NCBI GenBank assembly: GCA_020636695.1
Contig: JACJXJ010000017.1
Location: forward strand, 1-26,947
Origin: Prevotellaceae bacterium
GTDB lineage: Bacteria; Bacteroidota; Bacteroidia; Bacteroidales; Paludibacteraceae
Reading direction: 5' to 3'
Length of the DNA: 26,947 nt
How positions within the stretch are numbered: position 1 is the stretch's first letter; each line of letters starts with the position of its first letter. Both the position numbers and the translations under genes were made by a program. A model generated the notes under the pieces. It did no database searches, was not told the DNA's origin, and worked only from the letters and a program-made list of their open reading frames with translations. This document shows, one piece after another, positions 7,515 to 15,542 of this stretch.

Positions 7515-8912
7515 TTAATATCCTAAAATTTTCAACATTGATTTATAGCTTTGTTCCTTAGCAAACAACTTAGTTGTATACTCACCATCCTCATCGCGGT
7601 CGATTACAACCAATTTTGGACCAGGAATCAAACAGTGTTGAATGCCACCATATCCACCAAGCGACTCTTGGTAAGCTCCCATGTGAAAGAACCCAACATA
7701 TTGTTCTTGTTCTTCGCCCGGTTGCATTTTAGGCATAAACACCGCATTTGAATGCGCTTCCGCATTATAAAAATCTTCACTATCGCAGGTTAAGCCACCC
7801 AAATGCACGCGTTGATATTCTTTATCCCAATTATTAACTGCTAACAACACGTATCGTTGATTAATAGCCCATGTATCAGGTAAAGTAGTCATAAACGAGC
7901 TATCAATCATATTCCACAACTCACGATCATTTTGTTGTTTTTGATTGACAATAGAATACAACATAGCACCACTTTCGCCCACGGTATAAGAACCAAATTC
8001 AGTGAACACATTTGGCTCAGGCACGCCATTATTCAAACAAGTATTTTTGATTTGAGCAATAATTTCTTCGGCCATATACTCATAATCATATTCAAAATCC
8101 AAATGCGCTTGAATAGGAAAACCACCACCAATATTTAACGAATCGAGTTCAGGACAGATTTTCTTTAATTCGCAATACAAATTCACCGCCTTTGTTAATT
8201 CATTCCAATAATACGCCGTATCGCGAATACCAGTATTAATAAAGAAGTGCAGCATCTTTAATCCCACATGTGGATTGTTCTGAATCTTCTCTTGGTAATA
8301 AGGGATAATGTCATTATAGCGAATGCCCAAGCGCGATGTATAGAAGTCAAACTTCGGTTCTTCTTCAGAAGCGATGCGAATACCAACATTAAATTTAAAG
8401 TCTTCAGTTGGCTCAAACAGATCTAATTCAAACTTATTATCCAATATAGGAATCACATTATTGAATCCTAGATGCATTAAATTTTGGATATTTTCCACAT
8501 ATTGAGGACGTTTAAATCCGTTACATAGAATAAATGTTTCAGGTTTTAACTGTCCCGCTTCATATAATGATTCCAAAATATTGATATCAAAAGCAGATGA
8601 TGTTTCAATATTTACTCCATTTTTAAGCACCTCTTCCATGATAAAAGAGAAATGTGAGCTCTTTGTACAATAACAGTACTGATATTCACCATTATAGTCA
8701 ACTTTTGCCATCGCCACATTAAACATACGGCGCGCACGTTGAATATTTTGACCTATTTTTGGTAAATAGCTAATTCTCAAAGGTGTACCATATTGTTTAA
8801 TGATATCCATTAACGGAATACCAAACCAATTTAAATCACCATCGTTCACTGTAAATTCATCACTAGAGATGTCGAACGCTTGCTCAATTAAATCAATATA
8901 TTTATTTTTCAT
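7515..8912 (-). CDS. PLP-dependent (fold III) arginine-decarboxylase-like enzyme
   Basis: A 465-aa alanine-racemase-fold, PLP-dependent decarboxylase of the Orn/DAP/Arg type; in Bacteroidota such proteins are commonly called arginine decarboxylase (agmatine and polyamine synthesis). The PLP Lys is most likely Lys84 in YCYCTKSSHFSF. The phosphate-binding glycine run is LNIGGGFP (262-264). The second-subunit active-site loop is GGLTCDSEDFYN (Cys376, Asp378/Asp380). It is well short of the ~630-aa SpeA enzymes and lacks room for their inserted helical domain, so arginine specificity is uncertain; diaminopimelate, ornithine or carboxyspermidine type activity is possible. No speB or other polyamine gene is adjacent. 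It has its own promoter candidate near 9015 and shares the terminator at 7464-7498 with the convergent ABC gene. Confidence 0.8.
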   Translation of the reverse strand: MKNKYIDLIEQAFDISSDEFTVNDGDLNWFGIPLMDIIKQYGTPLRISYLPKIGQNIQRARRMFNVAMAKVDYNGEYQYCYCTKSSHFSFIMEEVLKNGVNIETSSAFDINILESLYEAGQLKPETFILCNGFKRPQYVENIQNLMHLGFNNVIPILDNKFELDLFEPTEDFKFNVGIRIASEEEPKFDFYTSRLGIRYNDIIPYYQEKIQNNPHVGLKMLHFFINTGIRDTAYYWNELTKAVNLYCELKKICPELDSLNIGGGFPIQAHLDFEYDYEYMAEEIIAQIKNTCLNNGVPEPNVFTEFGSYTVGESGAMLYSIVNQKQQNDRELWNMIDSSFMTTLPDTWAINQRYVLLAVNNWDKEYQRVHLGGLTCDSEDFYNAEAHSNAVFMPKMQPGEEQEQYVGFFHMGAYQESLGGYGGIQHCLIPGPKLVVIDRDEDGEYTTKLFAKEQSYKSMLKILGY

Positions 8913-9014
8913 AAATAAATTATTAGATAATCCAACTTAATTAGATTGTACAAAAATTAGACATCTAACTCACTTGGATTTATTAAAAACAACTAAGTTA
9001 ATCGAATCACGCCG

Positions 9015-9043
9015 CAAAATTACATAAAAATATTCAAAATCAA
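9015..9043 (-). promoter_or_regulatory. Promoter of the decarboxylase gene
   Basis: On the minus strand TAATTTTG (9015-9022) fits TAnnTTTG, and TTG (9041-9043) lies 18 bases upstream. Transcription would start near 9010, leaving about 100 bases of AT-rich leader before the start codon at 8912. The 316-base gap 8913-9228 otherwise holds only the terminator at 9175-9210 and no credible gene. Confidence 0.5.
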
Positions 9044-9174
9044 CAAGATAAAAAGAATTAAATATACCGTCTATTAATAAAAAAATCTTCAATCTTGTAA
9101 TATCATTAATTTTTGCCACGTACAAGACATGAAAATTAGTACTATAAAAAATTAATCCAACATACACCGCACAA

Positions 9175-9210
9175 AAAGAGCCCTTACTCCAATATAAGTA
9201 AGGGCTCTTT
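9175..9210 (-). terminator. Terminator of the winged-helix gene
   Basis: A perfect 14-bp stem (9175-9188 with 9197-9210: AAAGAGCCCTTACT / AGTAAGGGCTCTTT) with an 8-base loop. On the minus strand it is followed by T residues. It lies 18 bases past the stop of the 9229-9423 gene. Confidence 0.88.
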
Positions 9211-9228
9211 CAAAAATACAATTTTCAA

Positions 9229-9423
9229 TTAGGTTAAACTAATCAAAACTTCAGTTTCTGTTTCGGTAAATGCAACTTTTTCTTCGCGTGCCAACCAGCC
9301 AAGCGCTGCATATAAATCTTTTTCACTCAATTTGGTAGCTTTCTTTAAAGCTTTCAAATCCTTTGGCCCGTCGTTCAAAACATTCCAAACGACACCAGCA
9401 TTCATTCCAATTTTTTCCTTCAT
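9229..9423 (-). CDS. Small winged helix-turn-helix protein (DUF2582-like)
   Basis: A 64-aa protein that is a single winged-helix domain. Helix 1 is MNAGVVWNVLNDG, helix 2 is DLKALKKATK, the recognition helix is LSEKDLYAALGWLAREEKV, and the wing is AFTETETEVLISL. The pattern matches the small DUF2582 / winged-HTH proteins widespread in Bacteroidota. No effector or ligand domain is present. DNA binding is inferred from the fold; the target is unknown. The gene is monocistronic, with its own two-element promoter upstream and a strong terminator downstream. Confidence 0.8.
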   Translation of the reverse strand: MKEKIGMNAGVVWNVLNDGPKDLKALKKATKLSEKDLYAALGWLAREEKVAFTETETEVLISLT

Positions 9424-9469
9424 AGTTGTAAAATTTTTATGACTAAAAACGTATTACTTTATGTTAGTG

Positions 9470-9500
9470 CAAAAATACTATCTTTTCGTAAATTTTCAAA
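9470..9500 (-). promoter_or_regulatory. Promoter of the winged-helix gene
   Basis: Minus strand: -33 TTTG (9497-9500), 19-base spacer, -7 TATTTTTG (9470-9477). Both elements fit the Bacteroidota consensus. The predicted start is near 9465, about 42 bases ahead of the ATG at 9423. Confidence 0.7.
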
Positions 9501-9533
9501 ATTTCAATATCATTAATTTTTTTTAATATCTGT

Positions 9534-10778
9534 TTAATCAAAACGAATAGCAGACGCAGGCGTAATACGAGTAATTAAATAAGACGGCAAAATTAACATC
9601 ATCAACGACAAAATAATAGTGCCTACATTTAATAAGAACCAGTACAAAATATTCAGAAAAACTGGCACATAACTCACATAGTACATAGATGCATCAAGCG
9701 GAATAACATGCGTAAAATATTGCACTAAAATGAGTGATACACCAATAATATTACCCCAAAGCATACCTTTACCAATTAAAAACAGCGATTGATATAAAAA
9801 TATTTTGCGAATAGACCAATTATAAGCGCCCATGGACTTAAGCATACCGATAGTGTTGGTCCGTTCAAGAATAAGAATAAGCAATCCTGAAATCATATTA
9901 AACCCTGCCACGACAAACATTAAAATCAAAATCACCCAAGCATTTATATCAAGCATATCGAGCCATTCGAATACTCGGGGAACTAACTCTTTTATGGTAC
10001 GCGATTGATAAAATACGCCCTCGTTATCATAACGATTGGCAATAGATCGGAATACATTATTTTCAACCTCATCCACTTTAGAAAAATCATCTACCAAAAT
10101 TTCTAATTGACTCATTTGAGTACTATCCCAGTGATTGAGTTTTTGAATATGACGAATATCTGTTATCAAAAACAAATTGTCATAATCAGCAAAAGACGTT
10201 TGATAAATACCCCGCACTTTAAATTTACGAGCGCGTACTGGTTCTGATATAAAGTAGGTCAAAAATCGATCACCCACGTTCAGATGTAAAAGATTCGCTA
10301 TCGATTGAGATATCAAAACATCATTAGTCAACGCACTATCATTATACACAAGCGTGTCACCTGATACTAAATTGTGTTTAAAGAAATGCCAATCAAAACT
10401 TTGATTAACACCTTTCAAAACCACACCATGAAAATCATCCTCCGTTTTGACGATACCTGGTTTGGTAGCTACTTCTTGCACATGCTCCACATGCGGCAAA
10501 GAGCGCAAAACGGTCAGAACGGAATCGGAAGGAGCTATTGGTTCGGTTTCATAATTATTAGAACTACCATAATTAGCAACTTGTATATGCGAACCAAATC
10601 CAATAATTTGGTTACTCACCTCTTGCTTAAATCCGACAACAACAGAGACCGCTACAAGCATTACAGCCAATCCAACGGAAATACCAAGGATAGCAATACG
10701 CACAGCAGGACGGGACATCCTTTGCTGTCCATCTCCATTAAAATGTAGGCGCTTTGCTATAAAATACTCCAAATTCAT
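9534..10778 (-). CDS. LolC/LolE-type ABC transporter permease (MacB_PCD + FtsX)
   Basis: A 414-aa inner-membrane permease. There is one membrane helix near the N-terminus (VRIAILGISVGLAVMLVAVSVVVGF), then a large periplasmic domain of about 210 residues (KQEVSNQIIGFGSHIQV.. onward), then three C-terminal helices of the FtsX domain (WVILILMFVVAGFNMISGLL..; SLFLIGKGMLWGNIIGVSLIL; LNILYWFLLNVGTIILSLMMLIL) ending in PASAIRFD. This layout is that of lipoprotein-releasing LolC/E proteins. The frame stays open to 10889, but the N-terminal extension runs through the pckA terminator and upstream of the promoter; ATG 10778 begins the family-typical MNLEYFIAKRLHF. No partner ATPase (LolD) is adjacent. 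Lipoprotein release is the likely role; another efflux role is possible. Confidence 0.82.
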   Translation of the reverse strand: MNLEYFIAKRLHFNGDGQQRMSRPAVRIAILGISVGLAVMLVAVSVVVGFKQEVSNQIIGFGSHIQVANYGSSNNYETEPIAPSDSVLTVLRSLPHVEHVQEVATKPGIVKTEDDFHGVVLKGVNQSFDWHFFKHNLVSGDTLVYNDSALTNDVLISQSIANLLHLNVGDRFLTYFISEPVRARKFKVRGIYQTSFADYDNLFLITDIRHIQKLNHWDSTQMSQLEILVDDFSKVDEVENNVFRSIANRYDNEGVFYQSRTIKELVPRVFEWLDMLDINAWVILILMFVVAGFNMISGLLILILERTNTIGMLKSMGAYNWSIRKIFLYQSLFLIGKGMLWGNIIGVSLILVQYFTHVIPLDASMYYVSYVPVFLNILYWFLLNVGTIILSLMMLILPSYLITRITPASAIRFD

Positions 10779-10785
10779 ACTGCTA

Positions 10786-10817
10786 CAAAAATACACTTTT
10801 AAGCGGATATGCACAAA
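10786..10817 (-). promoter_or_regulatory. Promoter of the LolC/E-like gene, near-leaderless
   Basis: Minus strand: -33 TTTG (10814-10817), 20-base spacer, -7 TATTTTTG (10786-10793). The last G of the -7 box is only 8 bases from the ATG at 10778, so the mRNA would start within a few bases of the start codon. This also argues against the longer upstream frame. Confidence 0.75.
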
Positions 10818-10831
10818 TAGTTTTTGTGAAC

Positions 10832-10866
10832 AAAAAAAAGACCACCCCTTTAAAAAGAGATGGTCT
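10832..10866 (-). terminator. Terminator of pckA
   Basis: On the minus strand AGACCA (10861-10866) pairs with TGGTCT (10839-10844) around a partly paired CTTT/AAAG interior, followed by eight T (10832-10839). It lies 23 bases past the pckA stop. Confidence 0.8.
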
Positions 10867-10889
10867 AGAGTTATGGACTTTATGAACAA

Positions 10890-12485
10890 TTATAATTGAG
10901 GTCCAGCAGAAATCAACGCTTTTGCATCGTCATTATCGCAATATTGTTCGAAGTTTTTGAGGTACTTCGCTGCAAGTGATTTTGCTTTAGTTTCCCATTC
11001 TGCAACATCGGCATACGTGTTACGTGGGTCAAGGATTTCTGTTTCTACATTATTTAATGCTTTAGGAGCAGTCAAATTCAAAATTGGAATGTGAATTGTT
11101 TCTGCTTTTTCAATTGAACCGTCGATAATAGCATCGATGATAGCACGTGTATTTTTCAACGAAATACGTTTGCCAGTACCATTCCAACCAGTGTTTACCA
11201 AGTAAACTTTAGCGTTATGTTCGTGCGCTTTACCAATCAATGTTTTTGCATACATAGTTGGGTGTAAAGTCAAGAATGCTTCACCAAAGGCAGGAGAGAA
11301 AGAAGGAACTGGTTCAGTGATACCACGTTCAGTACCAGCTAATTTTGAAGTAAAGCCAGAAAGGAAGTGATATTGTGCTTGTTTTTCATCCAAAATAGAT
11401 ACTGGAGGCAAAACACCGAAAGCGTCAGCCGACAAGTAAATAATTTTCTTAGCATGTCCTGCACGTGAAGGAGAAACTATTTTACTAATATGATAAATAG
11501 GATAAGAAACACGTGTATTTTCTGTTTTAGAAGCAGCAGCTGTGTAATCAGGAGTACCGTCAGCTTTTACAGTTACATTTTCCAACAAAGCATCACGACG
11601 GATAGCACGCCAAATATCTGGTTCTTTATCTTTTTCCAAATCAATTACTTTAGCATAACAACCACCTTCGTAGTTAAATACACCATGATTATCCCAACCA
11701 TGTTCGTCATCGCCAATCAAATAACGTTTTGGGTCAGCAGAAAGGGTGGTTTTACCAGTTCCTGATAAACCGAAGAAAATAGCGACATCACCTTCAGCAC
11801 CTACGTTAGCCGAGCAGTGCATTGAAGCAATACCTTTTAGTGGTAAATAGTAATTCATCAAGGCAAAAATACCTTTTTTCATTTCACCACCATACCAAGT
11901 ACCACCAATTACTTGCATTCTACGAGTAAGGTCAAACAAAGTAAACACTTCTGAATGTAGACCTTGTTCTTTCCAATTAGGATTAACTGTTTTTGAACCA
12001 TTCAAACTCACGAAATCAGGTTCGCCATAATTAGCTAATTCATAATGTGAAGGACGAATAAACATATTGGTTACAAAGTGAGCCTGCCATGCAACTTCCA
12101 TGATAAAACGTACTTTCATACGTGTATCTTCGTTTGTTCCGCAGAACGTATCTACTACATAAAGGGTTTTTGCAGTAGAAAGTTGCTTAGTTACTAAATC
12201 TTTACAATGATCAAATACTTCTGGAGTTGTAGGTTTATTAATGTTACCATCCCACCACATCGTATCACGTGTAGTGTCATCTAATACGATAAATTTATCT
12301 TTAGGAGAACGACCCGTAAATTTACCAGTATCCACAGAAACAGCCCCAGTGTTGGTTAACACTCCTTTTTCGAAACCTTCGTTAGCAGGATCCATTTCGG
12401 CTTGAAACAACTCTTCATAAGTTGGGTTGTGCAACACTTCGAAATTACCGGAGATTCCATACTTGCTTAAATCCAATTTTTCCAT
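10890..12485 (-). CDS. pckA: Phosphoenolpyruvate carboxykinase (ATP)
   Basis: A 531-aa ATP-type PEP carboxykinase. It interconverts oxaloacetate + ATP and PEP + CO2 + ADP; in anaerobic Bacteroidales it usually runs toward oxaloacetate, fixing CO2 and conserving ATP en route to succinate/propionate. Motifs: substrate region TGRSPKDKFIV (about 57-67), GTWYGGEMKKGIFALMNY (about 195-212), Walker A GLSGTGKTTLS (239-249), metal/Walker B YLIGDDEHGWD (255-265), and the C-terminal NTGWNGTGKRI. Length is typical (E. coli 540). The gene is monocistronic with its own terminator. The upstream region shared with nqrA carries a promoter and a long palindrome, suggesting transcriptional control. The call is secure. 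Confidence 0.97.
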   Translation of the reverse strand: MEKLDLSKYGISGNFEVLHNPTYEELFQAEMDPANEGFEKGVLTNTGAVSVDTGKFTGRSPKDKFIVLDDTTRDTMWWDGNINKPTTPEVFDHCKDLVTKQLSTAKTLYVVDTFCGTNEDTRMKVRFIMEVAWQAHFVTNMFIRPSHYELANYGEPDFVSLNGSKTVNPNWKEQGLHSEVFTLFDLTRRMQVIGGTWYGGEMKKGIFALMNYYLPLKGIASMHCSANVGAEGDVAIFFGLSGTGKTTLSADPKRYLIGDDEHGWDNHGVFNYEGGCYAKVIDLEKDKEPDIWRAIRRDALLENVTVKADGTPDYTAAASKTENTRVSYPIYHISKIVSPSRAGHAKKIIYLSADAFGVLPPVSILDEKQAQYHFLSGFTSKLAGTERGITEPVPSFSPAFGEAFLTLHPTMYAKTLIGKAHEHNAKVYLVNTGWNGTGKRISLKNTRAIIDAIIDGSIEKAETIHIPILNLTAPKALNNVETEILDPRNTYADVAEWETKAKSLAAKYLKNFEQYCDNDDAKALISAGPQL

Positions 12486-12543
12486 AATGTTAATTGTTTT
12501 ATAATGATTAATACTCTACTTGCATTTATACTTTAAGAGATGA

Positions 12544-12551
12544 CAAAGATA
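12544..12551 (-). promoter_or_regulatory. pckA promoter -7 element
   Basis: Minus strand TATCTTTG fits TAnnTTTG. The -33 position (about 12571-12574) reads TTTA, a one-base departure from TTTG. The predicted start is near 12539, giving a leader of about 54 bases. A weak -33 beside a palindrome (12576-12601) would suit an activated promoter. Confidence 0.6.
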
Positions 12552-12575
12552 CAACAAAAATTAAACCTTATAAAG

Positions 12576-12601
12576 TAATTAAAGAAAAATTTCTTTAATT
12601 A
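12576..12601. repeat. 26-nt palindrome upstream of the pckA promoter
   Basis: Perfect 12-base arms TAATTAAAGAAA (12576-12587) and TTTCTTTAATTA (12590-12601) are separated by AA. It sits directly upstream of the pckA -33 position, centred near -49 from the predicted start, where activators usually bind. There is no T run and no adjacent gene end, so a terminator is unlikely. Confidence 0.6.
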
Positions 12602-12654
12602 AACAGAAATAAATCAAATCATTCATTATGAAATACTTAATAATGCTCATTTAA

Positions 12655-12759
12655 GTTTTTTTGTGCAAAAAACCAGTTGCAGAGACTGAATTTTAAGACG
12701 ATTATTATACAAAAACGCCACTTTTACTGCCGTTTTTTTCGTAAAAAAAGTCTTAAAAT
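12655..12759. repeat. Inverted repeats in the pckA-nqrA divergent region
   Basis: A small hairpin GTTTTTT / AAAAAAC (12655-12661 with 12667-12673) is followed by 10-base arms ATTTTAAGAC (12690-12699) and GTCTTAAAAT (12750-12759). These enclose a nested AAAACG / CGTTTT hairpin. Nothing between 12602 and 12850 encodes a credible protein; this structured stretch is the only pattern I see there besides the promoters. Confidence 0.45.
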
Positions 12760-12854
12760 AAGAAATCAAATGAGCTGCTATTTAGAACCTATACCACTAT
12801 CGCACACATAATATTAACATCAAAAAAATAATCACATATTAAACAAAAAAAGGG

Positions 12855-12885
12855 TTGAATTTTTTAAAAAGATATTGTACCTTTG
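12855..12885 (+). promoter_or_regulatory. Promoter of the nqr operon
   Basis: -33 TTG (12855-12857), 20-base spacer, -7 TACCTTTG (12878-12885). The predicted start is near 12890, with a leader of about 58 bases before ATG 12948. It also shows that a TTG at 12855, open in the nqrA frame, is part of the promoter and not a start codon. Confidence 0.8.
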
Positions 12886-12947
12886 CGGCGCAAAAAAATA
12901 AAATTTATTGTTTTGCGCTGATTTTGAATTTATTTCAATTCATTTAT

Positions 12948-14306
12948 ATGAAAACAATCAAACTTAAAAAAGGATTAAACATTGAAATTTCGGGCAAGGC
13001 CTCTTTGGCTATAGCTTCGATGAGCCAACCTGAAACGGTAGCCATCGTTCCTGATGATTTCAAAGGAATCACACCGAAAGTAGTCGTAAAAGAAGGCGAT
13101 ACAGTAAAAGCTGGAAGCGTTCTTTTTTTTGACAAGACACATCCAGAGTTGAAAGTTGTTTCACCAGTAAGTGGAACTGTAGCTGAAGTAGCACGTGGCG
13201 AGCGCCGTAAATTATTGTATATTTCGGTAAAACGTGACATCGAAACAACTTACGAAAAATTCAATAAAATTGATCCTAATGCAAAACGCGAGGAGATATT
13301 AAATGCTTTACTAGAAAGTGGATTTGGTGCATTGTTACGTCAACGACCATACGATGTTATTGCCAACCCTTCAATAACCCCTAAAGCTATTTTTGTTTCT
13401 GCGTTTGACTCAGCTCCACTCGCTCCAGATTATAATTTCGTACTGAAAGGTCAAGCTTCACAAGTACAAGCCGGTCTTTCTGTTCTTGCGAAACTAACTG
13501 AAGGCAAAGTATACTATTCTGTATGCCCTAGCACATCAGCCGAATTGAAAAACATGAAAGATGTAGAAATCAACGAATTTGTTGGTGCTCATCCTGCTGG
13601 AAATGTAGGCGTACAAATTAATCACCTCAATCCTGTTAACAAAGGAGAGGTTGTATGGACACTCAATATACAAGACGTTGCTCTTATCGGGCGTTTTGCC
13701 AACACTGGTATTGTTAACTTAATAAAAACCATTGCAGTGGCAGGTCCAGAAGTTATTGAGCCTACATATGTCAAAACAGTATATGGCACATCCATAGCTT
13801 CAATCACCAATTGTAACATTACAAAAGGCATTAAAGTACGTTACATCAACGGTGATGTGTTAAGCGGAACCCAAGTATTAGAAACTGGAGTATTGAGCCC
13901 TTTCGCTAATATGGTTTCTGTGATTGCAGAAGGTGATACAGCTGATGAATTTGTAGGTTGGGCAATGCCACGCCTCAATAAGTTCAGCAATAGTAACCTT
14001 TTTGCAACCAAAATTATTCGCAAAATATGTCCAAAAGCGACTTTTGATTTTGACGCTCGTATTTTAGGAGGTGAACGTGCCTTTATAATGAGTGGCGAAC
14101 TCGAAAAAGTATTCCCAATGGATATTATGCCAGAGCAATTACTCAAAGCGATGATAACCAAAAATCTCGACAAGATGGAACAACTTGGTGCTTATGAAGT
14201 GGCTCCTGAAGACTTTGGTTTATGTGAATTTGTATGCACGTCGAAAATAGAACTCCAAAAGATTGTTCGCGAATCTTTGGACTACATGAGAAAAGAATTG
14301 GAATAA
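12948..14306 (+). CDS. nqrA: Na+-translocating NADH:quinone reductase subunit A
   Basis: NqrA (452 aa) is the cytoplasmic subunit of the Na+-NQR complex, associated with quinone binding near NqrB. The start ATG 12948 begins KTIKLKKGLNIEISGKA, the family-typical opening. It continues with a biotinyl/lipoyl-like region (VVKEGDTVKAGSVLFFDKTHPELKVVSPVSGTVAEVARGERR), then HPAGNVGVQINHLNPV and the RnfC-like C-terminal part. It is the first gene of nqrABCDEF and has a two-element promoter upstream. Length matches the family (~445 aa). NqrA itself carries no redox cofactor. Confidence 0.97.
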   Translation: MKTIKLKKGLNIEISGKASLAIASMSQPETVAIVPDDFKGITPKVVVKEGDTVKAGSVLFFDKTHPELKVVSPVSGTVAEVARGERRKLLYISVKRDIETTYEKFNKIDPNAKREEILNALLESGFGALLRQRPYDVIANPSITPKAIFVSAFDSAPLAPDYNFVLKGQASQVQAGLSVLAKLTEGKVYYSVCPSTSAELKNMKDVEINEFVGAHPAGNVGVQINHLNPVNKGEVVWTLNIQDVALIGRFANTGIVNLIKTIAVAGPEVIEPTYVKTVYGTSIASITNCNITKGIKVRYINGDVLSGTQVLETGVLSPFANMVSVIAEGDTADEFVGWAMPRLNKFSNSNLFATKIIRKICPKATFDFDARILGGERAFIMSGELEKVFPMDIMPEQLLKAMITKNLDKMEQLGAYEVAPEDFGLCEFVCTSKIELQKIVRESLDYMRKELE

Positions 14307-14332
14307 AAACTTGAACCTTCATTATAAACGAT

Positions 14333-15532
14333 ATGAAATTTCTTAAAAACATCCTTGACAAGTTAGAGCCAACCTTCTCTGAAGGCGGTAAACTGTCAAA
14401 ATTACATTCCGTCTTCGATGGCTTTTCAACCTTCTTGTTTGTGCCAAATCACACCGCTAAAAGCGGTGCACACATTCATGATGCTATTGACTCTAAACGT
14501 ACGATGATTACCGTAGTGCTAGCCCTTGTGCCTGCACTTTTATTTGGTATGTGGAACGTCGGTTACCAACATTTTTTGGCAATTGGTCAAGAAGTTGGTT
14601 TTTGGGAGCAATTTGCATTTGGGTTGCTAGCCGTTTTACCTACATTGGTTGTTTCGTATGTAGTGGGTTTAGGTATCGAATTTATCATTGCCCAAATTAA
14701 AGGTCATGAAATCCAAGAAGGCTTCTTGGTAACAGGATTTTTGATTCCACTCATTGTACCTGTTGATACTCCACTTTGGATGATTGCTGTAGCTACAGCA
14801 TTTGCGGTAATTTTTGCCAAAGAAGTATTTGGCGGTACAGGTTACAATATTTTCAATGTCGCCCTTATTACCCGCGCATTCTTATTCTTTGCTTACCCAA
14901 CCGCCATGAGTGGTGACCAAGTGTGGGTTCGTACACGCGATGCATTTTGGTGGGGAGCTGGCGAACCAATTAATGCTTTTTCAGGAGCTACTCCACTAGG
15001 ACAATTAGCCACATCAGCAGAACCTGTAGCAGCTTTCCATAATATCATGGGCGATCCTATTGGATTCTGGGATGGCTTTTTAGGATTAATTCCTGGCTCT
15101 GTAGGTGAAACATCTACCCTCGCTATTTTATTAGGTGCAGTTCTCCTTATAGTAACCAACGTTGCTAGTTGGAAAACTATGTTAAGCGTATTTTTAGGAG
15201 GTGCTGTTATGGGATTCGTATTCAACACTTGGGGGCCTGATAGTGCTGTTGCCCATTTACCTTGGTACAACCATTTAGTTTTAGGTGGTTTTGCATTTGG
15301 TGCTGTATTTATGGCTACAGACCCTGTAACATCAGCGCGTACAGAAACGGGGAAATGGATATACGGTTTCCTAATTGGTGTTATGGCCATTATTATCCGA
15401 GTGCTCAACCCTGGATATCCAGAAGGTATGATGCTTGCCATTTTATTAATGAACATTTTCGGATGTTTAATTGACTATTTTGTAGTACAATCGAACATTA
15501 AAAAACGTTTAAAACGTACAACCATTAAATAA
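14333..15532 (+). CDS. nqrB: Na+-translocating NADH:quinone reductase subunit B
   Basis: NqrB (399 aa) is the large membrane subunit that carries covalent FMN and riboflavin and forms the main sodium path. About ten hydrophobic helices are visible, from TMITVVLALVPALLFGMW (57-74) to MMLAILLMNIFGCLIDYF. The FMN-attachment motif is SGATPL (217-222), with Thr220 as the flavin-bearing residue. EVFGGTGYNIFNVALITRAFLFFAYP is the conserved NqrB/RnfD segment. It lies 26 bases after nqrA and 10 bases before nqrC. Normal length and motifs. Confidence 0.97.
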   Translation: MKFLKNILDKLEPTFSEGGKLSKLHSVFDGFSTFLFVPNHTAKSGAHIHDAIDSKRTMITVVLALVPALLFGMWNVGYQHFLAIGQEVGFWEQFAFGLLAVLPTLVVSYVVGLGIEFIIAQIKGHEIQEGFLVTGFLIPLIVPVDTPLWMIAVATAFAVIFAKEVFGGTGYNIFNVALITRAFLFFAYPTAMSGDQVWVRTRDAFWWGAGEPINAFSGATPLGQLATSAEPVAAFHNIMGDPIGFWDGFLGLIPGSVGETSTLAILLGAVLLIVTNVASWKTMLSVFLGGAVMGFVFNTWGPDSAVAHLPWYNHLVLGGFAFGAVFMATDPVTSARTETGKWIYGFLIGVMAIIIRVLNPGYPEGMMLAILLMNIFGCLIDYFVVQSNIKKRLKRTTIK

Positions 15533-15542
15533 GCAATTGATT

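Noticed and set aside
9096..9115. TTGTAAT-like sequence as a second PerR box
   Set aside because: The second half-site is missing (TTGTAATATCATTAAT is not a 7-1-7 palindrome).
8970..9167. 65-codon minus-strand frame in the gap before the decarboxylase gene
   Set aside because: Composition is AT-driven (Phe/Tyr/Ile-rich), no domain is recognisable, and it overlaps the promoter candidate at 9015-9043.
14893..15456. 187-codon minus-strand frame inside nqrB
   Set aside because: It is the antisense shadow of a clear nqrB, with low-complexity Pro/Asn/Thr composition and no promoter.
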